Assembly (NCBI RefSeq): GCF_001544555.2
Contig: NZ_FCOK02000011.1
Coordinates: 1 to 64,000 of the forward strand
Length of the DNA: 64,000 nt
Origin: Caballeronia udeis
GTDB lineage: Bacteria > Pseudomonadota > Gammaproteobacteria > Burkholderiales > Burkholderiaceae
Reading direction: 5' to 3'
Part shown: positions 53,764-62,825 of the stretch, piece by piece
How positions within the stretch are numbered: the stretch's first letter is position 1
Layout of the letters: every line of letters starts with the position of its first letter
Notes under the pieces: model-generated
Databases searched by the model: none
What the model saw: only the letters and a program-made list of their open reading frames with translations
What the model was told of the DNA's origin: nothing
Translations under genes and position numbers: made by a program

Positions 53764-55347
53764 ATGTCGACCGTTAATTCTGCCAGCACGATGCTTGGCC
53801 TGAGCGCTGCCCAATCGCGGAACGCGGCGGCAACGTCGGCGAGCGATAACGCGGCGGCATCGTTTGTATCGACGCTGCATAACATAACCGCCAAGGCGAA
53901 CGAGGAAGCGGCCGCTCAGGCGCGCGTGCAGGCGCAAGCGCAGGCGGCGAAAGCCGCGACGGCGGCATCGGCCGCGCGCGGCAGCGTCCACGACGCGCCC
54001 AAGCCCGACGACGCTTCAACTGCACAAGCTAAAGCGGCGGCAGACCAGGCCGATAGCGCGGATCAGGCTGCGGCTGCAGATCAGACGCAGGCGGCGGGCT
54101 CAACTTCGGCGGCGGCGACGGCTTCGTCCGCGTCATCGGCTTCATCGGCTTCATCCACGGCCAATCAGGCACAGGGATCGACTAGCTCGACGGCGACGGC
54201 ATCCACGACGGCGGCTGACGCAAGCGCAGCCGACGCGGCCGCTCAGGCGGATGCGGCGAAGGCGCAACCGGAAGCTGTTGCCGCAGCGGCAGCAGCGACT
54301 GCGGCGGCGACCGCAGCGGCAATGTTGAAAGCGCGCGGGGCGGCGGCCGCGGATCCGGCCACGGCTTCGACCGACCCGGCGACTGCCGCGATGGCTGCGG
54401 AAGCGATGAGCGCGACGTCTTCCACGCAATCGAAAGACAAGTCGAGCGACGCCAAGGCCGCGGATGATGCCGCGGTTCAGGCTGCCCTTGCGCAGTTGGC
54501 GAATACACAGGGTGCCGCGACGCCATCGCCCGATGCTGCGGCAGCGGCGGCCGCTGCTTTGGCGAATGGTGCGAATGCGGCGAACGCGGCCAACGCTGCA
54601 AATGCCAACGCGGGTGGAAAGGCGGGTGGTTCGAGGCAGTCGGGTCGGGCGGTATCGATGACAGCGTCTGCGGGTGATTCCACGAGCCGTGCATCGGTGA
54701 CGCAGCAAACCGGCACGGCATCGGCTTCGCAACAAGCCGATGCAACGGCGCTGGCGACCGCGACACCGGCCGATGACGGCAGCGCCGCGTACAAGGCGAC
54801 TGCTGACGCTGCAGCGCATTCGGCTTCGATGCAGGCAGCGTCGGCGACGGCGGGAAGCGCTCCAGTCCAGAGTGCGGCAGCGGCAGCCGGCAGTGCAGCC
54901 ATTGCACCGCATGTCGGGTCGAGTGGATGGGACGAGGCGTTCAGCCAGAAGGTGGTGTTTCTGTCGAATGGTCACCAGCAGAGTGCTGAATTGACGTTGA
55001 ATCCGAAGGATCTGGGACCGTTGCAAGTGGTATTGCAGGTCACCGACAACCATGCGCACGCGTTGTTCGTTTCGACACATGCGCAGGTCCGGGCGGCTGT
55101 CGAGGCAGCGTTACCGACTTTGCGTGAAGCGATGCAGGCGAGCGGAATTGGTTTGGGCAGCGCAAGCGTCAGCAATGGTTTCGCAGGTCAGCAGTCGGGC
55201 CAGCAGGGTGGTGGAGCGTCGTCGGGAGCGGGCGGCCGAGGCTCGGGTGGAATGAGCGGCACGGATGACGCGGGAAGCGTGGATGCACTGAGCGCGATCA
55301 GCATGCCGGTGCGTAAGCAGGTGGGGCTGGTCGACACATTTGCTTGA
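53764..55347 (+). CDS. fliK: Flagellar hook-length control protein FliK
   Basis: A 527-residue FliK, the molecular ruler that measures hook length and triggers the substrate switch. Residues 1 to about 370 are extremely Ala/Ser/Asp/Gln-rich and low in complexity, as expected of the stretched ruler part. The conserved C-domain starts near 375: GWDEAFSQKVVFLSNGHQQSAELTLNPKDLGPLQVVLQV then FVSTHAQVRAAVEAALPTLREAMQASGIGL. It is followed by a Gly/Ser-rich tail. Confidence 0.93.
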   Translation: MSTVNSASTMLGLSAAQSRNAAATSASDNAAASFVSTLHNITAKANEEAAAQARVQAQAQAAKAATAASAARGSVHDAPKPDDASTAQAKAAADQADSADQAAAADQTQAAGSTSAAATASSASSASSASSTANQAQGSTSSTATASTTAADASAADAAAQADAAKAQPEAVAAAAAATAAATAAAMLKARGAAAADPATASTDPATAAMAAEAMSATSSTQSKDKSSDAKAADDAAVQAALAQLANTQGAATPSPDAAAAAAAALANGANAANAANAANANAGGKAGGSRQSGRAVSMTASAGDSTSRASVTQQTGTASASQQADATALATATPADDGSAAYKATADAAAHSASMQAASATAGSAPVQSAAAAAGSAAIAPHVGSSGWDEAFSQKVVFLSNGHQQSAELTLNPKDLGPLQVVLQVTDNHAHALFVSTHAQVRAAVEAALPTLREAMQASGIGLGSASVSNGFAGQQSGQQGGGASSGAGGRGSGGMSGTDDAGSVDALSAISMPVRKQVGLVDTFA

Positions 55348-55757
55348 AGCGGGGCGAGCGCAACGCTCGCGAGTGAGCTTATAACCAGAGCCGGGCCGGG
55401 CGTCATTGGGTGAAGACGACGTGCCATAAAGACGGCGAGAGCCGTACAAAATCCTTGAGCTCTGGTGCTTGCCCGACACTCGTGGCCAAGCGTGTTCATG
55501 TTGGAATCCGCGGGGCCACAGACCCTTAAAACAGCGACTCCGACCGCTAACGCAGAAACCCTGCAATCAGGCATAGCCCCCGCTACGCCCTCCGAAAGCC
55601 CTCGCTCAAATCCCCCCGCGCTTAAGCAAAATCCACTCGTCGATCCGCACCAACAAAACCCAAACTCACGAGTTAGCCCTAATAACCCCTTCTGTTCGGG
55701 CCATCGCAGAGACTCACTTTCGCCAACAATTCAGGCTACAGAAAGAGGTCCGCAATC
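55348..55757 (+). other. fliK-fliL intergenic region with dyads, no gene
   Basis: About 410 bp. GCGAGCG at 55354-55360 pairs with CGCTCGC at 55364-55370, a small stem just after fliK. A wider dyad, ACCAGAGC (55384-55391) with GCTCTGGT (55459-55466), encloses a CGGCGAGAGCCG hairpin; the arms recall those of the fliS-leader hairpins. An open frame within this region overlaps fliL and has no family resemblance. Confidence 0.5.
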
Positions 55758-56252
55758 ATGGCAAGCACCACCGCAACTCAACAACCTATTGTCAACGTGA
55801 AGAGCGGCAGGATGAAGCGCATCTTGCTGATCGTATTGGGTCTTATCGTTTTGCTGGGCGCTGGTGCTGCTGGTGCTTACTACTACTTCCAGCACAAGCC
55901 TGAATCCGGGGCGGCGGCGAAGCTGGCGCCCGCAGCACCCCCGGTGTTCTTCCCTCTGGAGTCCATGACGGTCAATCTCCAGTCCGACGACACCATGCAC
56001 TACTTGCGGATCGGCTTGACGCTGAAGCTGCCGGACCAGAAGGCACAAACCGCGCTGACCGAGCGCATGCCGGAAGTACGCAGCCACATTCTGATGTTGC
56101 TGTCGGCGAAGCGTCCGGACGATCTGGCGGGGATCGACGGCAAGCGTGAGCTTGCGAAGGAACTGCTGGAGACGGTCCAGAAGACGGGGGGCACGCCGGA
56201 CAGTCCGGCACGCGTCCAGGAAGTGTTGTTCACGGAATTCGTCGTTCAATAA
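55758..56252 (+). CDS. fliL: Flagellar basal body-associated protein FliL
   Basis: A 164-residue FliL, which surrounds the stators and supports torque. One membrane segment (ILLIVLGLIVLLGAGAAGAYYYF) is followed by FFPLESMTVNLQSDDTMHYLRIGLTLKL, the stomatin-like domain. The C-terminal VLFTEFVVQ is typical. It starts the second flagellar cistron group. Confidence 0.94.
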   Translation: MASTTATQQPIVNVKSGRMKRILLIVLGLIVLLGAGAAGAYYYFQHKPESGAAAKLAPAAPPVFFPLESMTVNLQSDDTMHYLRIGLTLKLPDQKAQTALTERMPEVRSHILMLLSAKRPDDLAGIDGKRELAKELLETVQKTGGTPDSPARVQEVLFTEFVVQ

Positions 56253-56327
56253 TCCGCGCAACCACCCTCGCCTTCAACCGCTTCAGCACAAGCAAAAGCA
56301 ACCGCGCACAGGAACCAAGGAACACTC

Positions 56328-57326
56328 ATGGGCCACGAAGAGTTCATGTCGCAGGAGGAGGTGGATGCCCTGCTCAAGGGCGTCACCGGGGAAGTCGACA
56401 CTGTTGCCGACGAAACGCGCCACCATGGCGTACGCCCCTACAACCTCGCGACGCAGGAACGCATCGTCCGGGGCCGGATGCCCGGCCTGGAAATCATCAA
56501 CGACCGCTTCGCGCGTCTCCTGCGCGTGGGCATCTTCAACTTCATGCGGCGTTCGGCGGAAATCTCGGTCGGTCCGGTGAAGGTGCAGAAGTACAGCGAA
56601 TTCACCCGCAACCTGCCGATCCCGACGAACCTGAACCTCGTCCACGTCAAGCCGTTGCGCGGCACGTCGCTGTTCGTGTTCGATCCGAACCTGGTGTTCT
56701 TTGTCGTCGATAACCTCTTCGGCGGCGACGGCCGTTTCCACACGCGCGTGGAAGGCCGCGAATTCACGCAGACCGAACAACGCATCATCAGCAAGTTGCT
56801 GAACCTCGTATTCGAACACTACGCGGCATCGTGGAAATCGGTGCGAACGCTTAACTTCGAATACGTGCGCTCGGAAATGCACACGCAGTTCGCGAACGTG
56901 GCCACGCCGAACGAGATCGTGATCGTCACGCAGTTCTCCATTGAATTCGGCACGACCGGCGGCACGCTGCACATCTGCATGCCGTATTCGATGATCGAAC
57001 CGATCCGCGACATCCTCTCCTCACCCATCCAGGGCGAAGCGCTCGAAGTGGATCGCCGCTGGATCCGCGTGTTGTCGCAGCAAGTGCAGGCGGCCGAAGT
57101 GGAACTCACGGTGGATCTGGCGGAGATCGGCACGACCTTCGAAAAGATTCTCAACATGCGGGCAGGCGACGTCCTGCCGATCAATGTGCCCGAAGTGGTC
57201 ACGGCAAAAGTGGACGGCGTGCCGGTCATGGAATGCGGCTACGGAATTTTCAATGGTCAATACGCGTTGCGCGTCCAGAAGATGATCAGCGCAACCGACA
57301 CGATGAAGGAAGGTGGATATGAGTGA
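56328..57326 (+). CDS. fliM: Flagellar motor switch protein FliM
   Basis: A 332-residue FliM. The N-terminal CheY-binding peptide is MSQEEVDALLKGV, then YNLATQERIVRGRMPGLEIINDRFARLLR (the CheC-like middle domain with FVVDNLFGGDGRF), and a C-terminal SpoA-like domain. It makes the C ring with FliG and FliN. AAGGAAC precedes the ATG. Confidence 0.97.
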   Translation: MGHEEFMSQEEVDALLKGVTGEVDTVADETRHHGVRPYNLATQERIVRGRMPGLEIINDRFARLLRVGIFNFMRRSAEISVGPVKVQKYSEFTRNLPIPTNLNLVHVKPLRGTSLFVFDPNLVFFVVDNLFGGDGRFHTRVEGREFTQTEQRIISKLLNLVFEHYAASWKSVRTLNFEYVRSEMHTQFANVATPNEIVIVTQFSIEFGTTGGTLHICMPYSMIEPIRDILSSPIQGEALEVDRRWIRVLSQQVQAAEVELTVDLAEIGTTFEKILNMRAGDVLPINVPEVVTAKVDGVPVMECGYGIFNGQYALRVQKMISATDTMKEGGYE

Positions 57327-57756
57327 CGTAACTGAACCGGGCACGCTGCCGTCCGATCCGCTCAAGGGCGAGGACTTCGGCATGGACGACTGGGCAAGCG
57401 CGCTGGCTGAACAGAACGGCAATGAAACGCCGGCAACGGCTTCGTCAGCGGGAGTGTTCCAGCCTTTGTCGAAAGTCGAGGCGCCCTCGACACGCAATGA
57501 CATCGACATGATTCTCGATATCCCCGTGCAGATGACGGTGGAACTCGGGCGGACCAAGATCGCGATCCGCAACCTGCTGCAACTGGCGCAGGGGTCGGTG
57601 GTGGAACTCGACGGCCTGGCCGGCGAACCGATGGACGTGCTGGTCAACGGCTGCCTGATCGCGCAGGGCGAAGTCGTGGTGGTCAACGACAAGTTCGGTA
57701 TCCGTCTCACCGACATCATCACGCCGTCCGAACGCATCAGGAAGTTGAATCGATGA
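57319..57756 (+). CDS. fliN: Flagellar motor switch protein FliN
   Basis: A 145-residue FliN with the SpoA/YscQ C-domain: DMILDIPVQMTVELGRTKIAIRNLLQLAQGSVVELDGLAGEPMDVLVNG and GEVVVVNDKFGIRLTDI. The acidic, low-complexity N-terminus is usual. The ATG at 57319 is chosen; a GTG 6 bp upstream is in frame. It overlaps fliM by 8 bp and fliO by 4 bp. Confidence 0.95.
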   Translation: MSDVTEPGTLPSDPLKGEDFGMDDWASALAEQNGNETPATASSAGVFQPLSKVEAPSTRNDIDMILDIPVQMTVELGRTKIAIRNLLQLAQGSVVELDGLAGEPMDVLVNGCLIAQGEVVVVNDKFGIRLTDIITPSERIRKLNR

Positions 57757-58289
57757 AACGCTTTGCCGCCGCGCTTGCCGCATGGTCAGCACTTGCCATG
57801 ACGCTTGTCGCCCACACGGCTCACGCCGCCGACATGAACGCCGTCAATCACGCGGCGCAGATTGCATCGGGCGTCGGCGCGGGCACGGCCGTGCCGTCGC
57901 TCGGAGTGGGCGCGGTGCTGCAGACGCTGCTCGGACTGGCAATCGTGATTGCATTCGTGTTCGGCTGCGCATGGCTCGCGCGCAAATTCGGCGTAGCGGG
58001 CAGCCAGCGCACGGGTCTCGTGAAGGTGATTGGCGGGGCGTCGCTGGGCAACAAGGAGCGCGTCTCGGTGGTGGAGATCGGCGATACATGGCTCGTGCTC
58101 GGCGCGGCGCCCGGCAATGTGCGGTTGCTGCACACCATGCCGGCGGGGTCGGTGGCCCTTAACGGCACGGAAGCAGGCGCCCCCCCCGAGGGCCAACCGC
58201 TGCAAGGCAGTTTCGGTCAACGTTTTCGCGATGCCCTCGCTGGTGAAGCGACCAAGCGTCTGCAAAAGTTCGCGGGCGGGAGCAAGTAA
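57753..58289 (+). CDS. fliO: Flagellar biosynthetic protein FliO
   Basis: A 178-residue FliO, an assembly factor for the FliP ring. A signal-like N-terminus ([23 protein letters not shown]) and one membrane segment ([25 protein letters not shown]) precede [43 protein letters not shown]. Start and stop overlap its neighbours (fliN, fliP). Confidence 0.93.
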   Translation: MKRFAAALAAWSALAMTLVAHTAHAADMNAVNHAAQIASGVGAGTAVPSLGVGAVLQTLLGLAIVIAFVFGCAWLARKFGVAGSQRTGLVKVIGGASLGNKERVSVVEIGDTWLVLGAAPGNVRLLHTMPAGSVALNGTEAGAPPEGQPLQGSFGQRFRDALAGEATKRLQKFAGGSK

Positions 58290-59065
58290 TGCAGGCTCGT
58301 TTTCCAGCACGATGCGTGAGACTGGCGAGGCTGTTGCTGCCCGTCGTCATGCTGGCCCTCCCCTATACCGCTTTCGCGCAAAGCACCGCAGGACTTCCCG
58401 CGTTCAACACCAGCGCTGGCCCGAACGGCGGCACGACGTATTCGCTCAGCGTCCAGACGATGCTGCTGCTCACGATGCTGTCGTTCCTGCCGGCCATGCT
58501 GCTGATGATGACGAGCTTCACGCGCATCATCATTGTTCTGTCGCTGTTGCGGCAGGCGCTGGGCACGACCAGCACGCCGCCTAACCAGGTGCTCGTCGGA
58601 CTCGCGCTGTTTCTCACGCTGTTCGTGATGTCGCCGGTCCTCGACCGCGCTTACGCCGACGCCTACAAGCCGTTCTCCGACGGCACGATCACGATGGACC
58701 AGGCCATGACGCGCGGCGTCGCGCCGTTCAAGCAATTCATGCTGCGCCAGACCCGCGAAGCCGATCTCGCGCTGTTCGCCAGGATTGCCAAGGCGCCGCC
58801 CATGAACGGTCCCGAGGACGTGCCGCTCTCGCTGCTGGTGCCGTCGTTCGTGACCAGCGAGCTCAAGACCGGCTTCCAGATTGGCTTCACCATCTTCATT
58901 CCGTTCCTGATCATCGACATGGTGGTGGCGAGCGTGCTGATGTCGATGGGGATGATGATGGTGTCGCCCACCACCATTTCGTTGCCGTTCAAGCTGATGT
59001 TGTTCGTGCTGGTGGACGGTTGGCAGTTGCTGATCGGCTCGCTTGCGCAGAGCTTCGTATCGTAG
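58289..59065 (+). CDS. fliP: Flagellar biosynthetic protein FliP
   Basis: A 258-residue export-gate core protein. A cleavable signal peptide ends near PYTAFA. Conserved stretches are [42 protein letters not shown] and [43 protein letters not shown]. It starts in the TAATG overlap with fliO. Confidence 0.97.
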   Translation: MQARFPARCVRLARLLLPVVMLALPYTAFAQSTAGLPAFNTSAGPNGGTTYSLSVQTMLLLTMLSFLPAMLLMMTSFTRIIIVLSLLRQALGTTSTPPNQVLVGLALFLTLFVMSPVLDRAYADAYKPFSDGTITMDQAMTRGVAPFKQFMLRQTREADLALFARIAKAPPMNGPEDVPLSLLVPSFVTSELKTGFQIGFTIFIPFLIIDMVVASVLMSMGMMMVSPTTISLPFKLMLFVLVDGWQLLIGSLAQSFVS

Positions 59066-59099
59066 AGCAGAGAAAGACACCAGGACCGAGACTCACACG

Positions 59100-59369
59100 A
59101 TGACACCCGAATCCGTCATGTCGATCGCGCATCAGGCCATGTACGTGGCGCTGTTGCTCGCCGCTCCGTTGTTGCTGGTCGCGCTGGTGGTCGGCCTGGT
59201 CGTGAGCCTGTTCCAGGCCGCGACCCAGATCAACGAAAGCACGCTCTCGTTCATTCCGAAATTGCTCGCGGTGGCGCTCACGCTCGTGATCGCCGGTCCG
59301 TGGATGCTGGAAACGCTGCTCGACTACATGCGCCACGTTTTCACCATCACGCCCGCCATCACCGGCTGA
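59100..59369 (+). CDS. fliQ: Flagellar biosynthetic protein FliQ
   Basis: An 89-residue two-helix export-gate protein. LLLAAPLLLVALVVGLVVSLFQAATQINESTLSFIPKLLAVALTLV is diagnostic. The ATG at 59100 is chosen. It lies between fliP and fliR, with fliR 2 bp behind. Confidence 0.96.
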   Translation: MTPESVMSIAHQAMYVALLLAAPLLLVALVVGLVVSLFQAATQINESTLSFIPKLLAVALTLVIAGPWMLETLLDYMRHVFTITPAITG

Positions 59370-59371
59370 CG

Positions 59372-60163
59372 ATGTTCTCCGTCACTTACGCGCAGCTCAA
59401 TCTCTGGCTGACGTCCTTCCTCTGGCCGTTCACGCGCATTCTCGCGCTGATCGCAACCGCCCCGCTGCTCAGCCAGCAGGCCATTCCGATTCGCGTCAAG
59501 GTCGCGGTGGCCGCGTTCCTCGCGCTGATCGTGGCGCCCACTATTGGCGCGTTGCCCCAAGTGACCGTGTTTTCCGCCGATGGCGTGATGATCATCGTCA
59601 ATCAGTTCCTGGTCGGCGCGGCGCTCGGCATGACGATGCAGATTGCGTTCGCTGCCATCGATGCCGCCGGCGAGTTTATCGGCATGCAAATGGGCCTCGG
59701 TTTCGCGATGCTCTACGACCCGCGTGAGGGCGGGAATTCGGTGGTGATATCGCGGTATCTGAACACCATCGCCATGCTGGCGTTCCTCGTGGTCGACGGC
59801 CATCTGCAAATGATCAGCGCCCTTGTGCAGACGTTTCAAAGCGTGCCGGTGAGCGCGAACGTGCTGGGTTCGGCCGTCTATGCGCGCGGCTGGCAGACGC
59901 TTGCCACGTACGGCGTGAGCGTATTTTCCACGGGCTTGTTGCTGTCATTGCCGGTGGTCACCGCGTTGCTGATCGCCAATCTGGCGCTGGGCATCCTGAA
60001 TCGCGCGGCGCCCCAGATCGGAATTTTCCAGGTGGGCTTTCCGGTCACCATGCTGGTCGGATTCCTGCTGATCCAGTTGATGATCCCCAACATGATCCCG
60101 TTCTTTCAACGCATTTTCGAGAGTGGCATCGACCAGATGGGGCGCGTCGCGGCTGCGCTTTAG
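59372..60163 (+). CDS. fliR: Flagellar biosynthetic protein FliR
   Basis: A 263-residue export-gate protein with about six membrane helices. FLWPFTRILALIATAPLL, the Gly-rich middle part (FIGMQMGLGFAMLYDPREGGNSVV) and LLLSLPVVTALLIANLALGILNRAAPQIGIFQVGFPVTMLVG are conserved. The ATG at 59372 follows fliQ closely; an in-frame ATG at 59300 would lie inside fliQ. Confidence 0.96.
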   Translation: MFSVTYAQLNLWLTSFLWPFTRILALIATAPLLSQQAIPIRVKVAVAAFLALIVAPTIGALPQVTVFSADGVMIIVNQFLVGAALGMTMQIAFAAIDAAGEFIGMQMGLGFAMLYDPREGGNSVVISRYLNTIAMLAFLVVDGHLQMISALVQTFQSVPVSANVLGSAVYARGWQTLATYGVSVFSTGLLLSLPVVTALLIANLALGILNRAAPQIGIFQVGFPVTMLVGFLLIQLMIPNMIPFFQRIFESGIDQMGRVAAAL

Positions 60164-60185
60164 CACGCCGCTCAAGTGGCAGCAG

Positions 60186-61301
60186 TCAATCAACCAGCTC
60201 GTACGCCGTGCTGCGCCCGCCTGACATCGATCTCCGCAGCACCCCCAATGCCATCAATTCGCCGATGTCACGCAACGCTGTATCCGGCGAACACTTCGCT
60301 ATGGCGGCCCACTTGCTGCTGGTCAGCTTGCCGTCGAAACCATCCAGCAGCCGCTTCAGCAGCTTGATCTGCCGCTCGTTGAATGGAGCGGCAGCCCAGC
60401 GCTGCCAGAAACGCGTCTTGACCAGCACTGTGTCCACGGTGTGCTGGGCGTTGTCCACTGCGCGATGCAACGTGTCCAGGAACCATGTGAGCCACGCGGT
60501 TACGTCGAGCGATCCGCGCTGCGTCTGCTCGAGGATGTCGTAATAAGCGCTGCGCTCGGACTGGATCTGCGCGGACAAGCTGTAGAAGCGCTGCGGACTG
60601 CCGTCGGCGCGGGCGAGCAGCAAGTCGCCTATTGCCCGGGCAATGCGGCCGTTGCCGTCGTCGAAAGGATGCAGCGTGACAAACCACAAATGCGCCAGCC
60701 CGGCCTTGATCACCGGAGCCACTTCGGAGTCGCGATTGAGCCAGTCGAGGAAACGCGTAGTCTCGGCCTCGAGGCGATTAGCCGGCGGCGCCTCGAAATG
60801 AACCTGCTGGCGGCCGATGGGTCCAGAGACAACCTGCATGGCGCCGTTTTCGTCGTTGCGCCATGCGCCGATCTGGATCCGGGACAACGCGCTGAAGCCG
60901 GTGGGAAACAACGCCGCATGCCATGCAAACAAGCGCTCGCGAGTCAGCGGCGCGTTGCAACGGGCGGTCGCGTCGAGCACCATTTCGACCACGCCTTCCA
61001 CGTGCCGGTCGACGGGTGCAAGCGCGCCGATATCCACCCCAAGCCGGCGGGCGATAGACGATCGGACAGAGTCCGCATTCAGCCTTTCCCCTTCGATCTC
61101 GCTGGTCTTGAGCACGTCCTCCGTCAGCGCGATCAGGCTCGCCTGGTTGCGCAGGGTCAAACCGACATCGGCGAGCCGGCCGAGCAGCAGACCTTGGGCG
61201 CGACTGACCGCAGCCAGCGGCGCGGCGATCACCGACAGATCGTAGCGCCAGGCCGGCCAGTCAGGATCCTCCCAGATAAAAGTCCATTCTCCGCGTTTCA
61301 T
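60186..61301 (-). CDS. Fic family protein with DUF4172 N-terminus
   Basis: A 371-residue Fic protein. The N-terminus (EWTFIWEDPDWPAWRYD) is the DUF4172 domain. From the alternative ATG at 61325 (379 residues), the inhibitory TSEIEG motif is at 74-79 and the Fic loop HPFDDGNGRIAR at 219-230, both intact; a winged-helix tail (WAAIAKCSPDTALRDIGELMALGVL) could bind DNA. The ATG at 61301 fits DUF4172 proteins better. No ribosome binding site is seen. Dyads cover the start region and suggest autoregulation. It interrupts the flagellar block, tail to tail with fliR. Confidence 0.88.
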   Translation of the reverse strand: MKRGEWTFIWEDPDWPAWRYDLSVIAAPLAAVSRAQGLLLGRLADVGLTLRNQASLIALTEDVLKTSEIEGERLNADSVRSSIARRLGVDIGALAPVDRHVEGVVEMVLDATARCNAPLTRERLFAWHAALFPTGFSALSRIQIGAWRNDENGAMQVVSGPIGRQQVHFEAPPANRLEAETTRFLDWLNRDSEVAPVIKAGLAHLWFVTLHPFDDGNGRIARAIGDLLLARADGSPQRFYSLSAQIQSERSAYYDILEQTQRGSLDVTAWLTWFLDTLHRAVDNAQHTVDTVLVKTRFWQRWAAAPFNERQIKLLKRLLDGFDGKLTSSKWAAIAKCSPDTALRDIGELMALGVLRRSMSGGRSTAYELVD

Positions 61302-61367
61302 GCGGTGATTATGAGGCGTAATCACCGCAAAGGGTGATTTATTCTCCGCATTAAATGCGGATAATAA
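61301..61367. promoter_or_regulatory. Tandem inverted repeats at the second fic start
   Basis: TGCGGTGATTA (61301-61311) pairs perfectly with TAATCACCGCA (61319-61329). A second dyad, TTATTCTCCGCAT (61339-61351) with ATGCGGATAATAA (61355-61367), has one mismatch. Both share a TGCGG-(T)GATAA-like half-site. They cover the putative start and the region just upstream, so one protein bound at both would block transcription. Confidence 0.7.
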
Positions 61368-61459
61368 GCTCTCTATTCACCGCACGCATTTGGCTGCAAG
61401 GGTTCCAGGCGTTCCAGACGCATCGGCGCCGCCCAAACGCCGCCCATACGCCGCCCGAT

Positions 61460-61489
61460 AAAAAGGGCCGCCCTTCAAACCGGCGGCCC
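61460..61489 (-). terminator. Terminator downstream of flgL
   Basis: On the minus strand GGGCCGCC pairs with GGCGGCCC (plus coordinates 61465-61472 and 61482-61489) and is followed directly by TTTTTAT. It ends the flgKL transcript before the fic promoter region. Confidence 0.85.
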
Positions 61490-61540
61490 AAAACACATCC
61501 CACTGCCCACATCAATTCCTTCCCTGCTCGCCCCCGGCGC

Positions 61541-62815
61541 TTAGCCGGTCAAGTAGTTGAACAGCGACATCTTCTGGATCTGCGCAAACGCCTGCTGCGC
61601 GGCCTGCAATGAGGTCTGCGTCATTTCGTACTGGCTGATCGCTGCGGGCAGATTGACGCTGACCAGGTCTGACAGATTGCTGGCGGTTTGCGTCGAGGTT
61701 GTCTGCATCGCGGTCTGCGTCGCCGTGACTTCCTGCTCGCGGCCACCTACCGCTGTCTGCGTCGTCAGCACGTTGTTGAACGTGTTGCTGATTTTCGTAC
61801 CCGCCGTGGTCAGCGCGTTTTGCAGCGTCGCCTGCGCGGAGGTCGAATCGGCAGGCTGCTTCAGCGCATTCACCAGCGAATCGAGCGTCGAGAAAATGTC
61901 CGTATCGCTGACGTTGCCTGTGTTCGCCGGCGCCACGGTGAATGTATCGCCCGATGCCGGCGTCCCGGAAATAGCGACGGTCTGCGAACCGAGCGTGATG
62001 TTGCCGCCGGCCGTGTAAGGGGTCGGCGGGGTCACGGTCGTTGTCGTGCCCGTCGCCGGATCCAGAGCCGTGACCGAGTACGAGCTGACGGTCGAGGTCG
62101 TGGGCGGCGTCCCGGTGGTCGTGGTGCCGAAAGTGATGGTGTAGGTCGACGAGTTGGCAGGATCGCTGCTGTTGGTCACGCTGACCGGACTGATCGTGCC
62201 CGACCCGGTGTTAGCGGCCGATCCCGACGAAACCGGCGCGCTTTCGTTCGACGAAACGCTTTGGAAGATTGCCGAACCCGGATCCGCGACGTTGATCGTG
62301 CGGGTGTCGGAAATCTGCACCTGCCGCTGCCCGGGGCCGCCCGCGTAGGTCGCGCCAACGCCGGAGGGGTTGTCGTTGAATGGCTTCGAGCCGCCCTGGA
62401 AGCCGGCAAAGATGTAGTTGCCGTTGGCGTCGGTGGTGTTGGCGAGCGTCATCAGCGTACTGCGATAACCCTGGAGCTGGGTCGCGAGCGCGCTGCGGTC
62501 GGTGTCGTTGAGCGTGCCGTTGCCGGCATTCACCACCAGCGACTGGATGCTCTGCATCACGTTCGTCACACTCGTGAGCGTGGAGTCTTCCTGCTGCAAC
62601 GAGGTCAGCGCAGACGACTGGTTGGTCGAGTATTGCGCGAGGTTGGCCGCCTGCGCGGTCAACGCCACGGCTTGCGCGGCGCCGAGCGGATTGTCCGCCG
62701 CGGTCTGCAAGCTTTTGCCCGATGAGATCTGCGCATACAGGTTGGAGAGCGATGCCTGCTGATTGTTCATCGTCGAGACGCCCGACGTGAAGTACTCGAA
62801 GGTGGAGATGCGCAT
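61541..62815 (-). CDS. flgL: Flagellar hook-associated protein FlgL (HAP3)
   Basis: A 424-residue HAP3, the second hook-filament junction protein. The N-terminal flagellin-like D0/D1 part is clear (STFEYFTSGVSTMNNQQASLSNLYAQISSGKSLQTAADNPLGAAQAVAL), as is the C-terminal AISQYEMTQTSLQAAQQAFAQIQKMSLFNYL. The central part is Ser/Thr-rich with a TGTPPTTSTVSSY-type stretch and is longer than in E. coli (317 residues), a typical variable D2/D3 insert. GAGG precedes the start. It lies 10 bp after flgK. Confidence 0.95.
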   Translation of the reverse strand: MRISTFEYFTSGVSTMNNQQASLSNLYAQISSGKSLQTAADNPLGAAQAVALTAQAANLAQYSTNQSSALTSLQQEDSTLTSVTNVMQSIQSLVVNAGNGTLNDTDRSALATQLQGYRSTLMTLANTTDANGNYIFAGFQGGSKPFNDNPSGVGATYAGGPGQRQVQISDTRTINVADPGSAIFQSVSSNESAPVSSGSAANTGSGTISPVSVTNSSDPANSSTYTITFGTTTTGTPPTTSTVSSYSVTALDPATGTTTTVTPPTPYTAGGNITLGSQTVAISGTPASGDTFTVAPANTGNVSDTDIFSTLDSLVNALKQPADSTSAQATLQNALTTAGTKISNTFNNVLTTQTAVGGREQEVTATQTAMQTTSTQTASNLSDLVSVNLPAAISQYEMTQTSLQAAQQAFAQIQKMSLFNYLTG

Positions 62816-62825
62816 CGTGAAAACC

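Noticed and set aside
55465..55800. Open frame of 111 codons before fliL
   Set aside because: It overlaps the fliL start, lacks a ribosome binding site and reads like random high-GC sequence.
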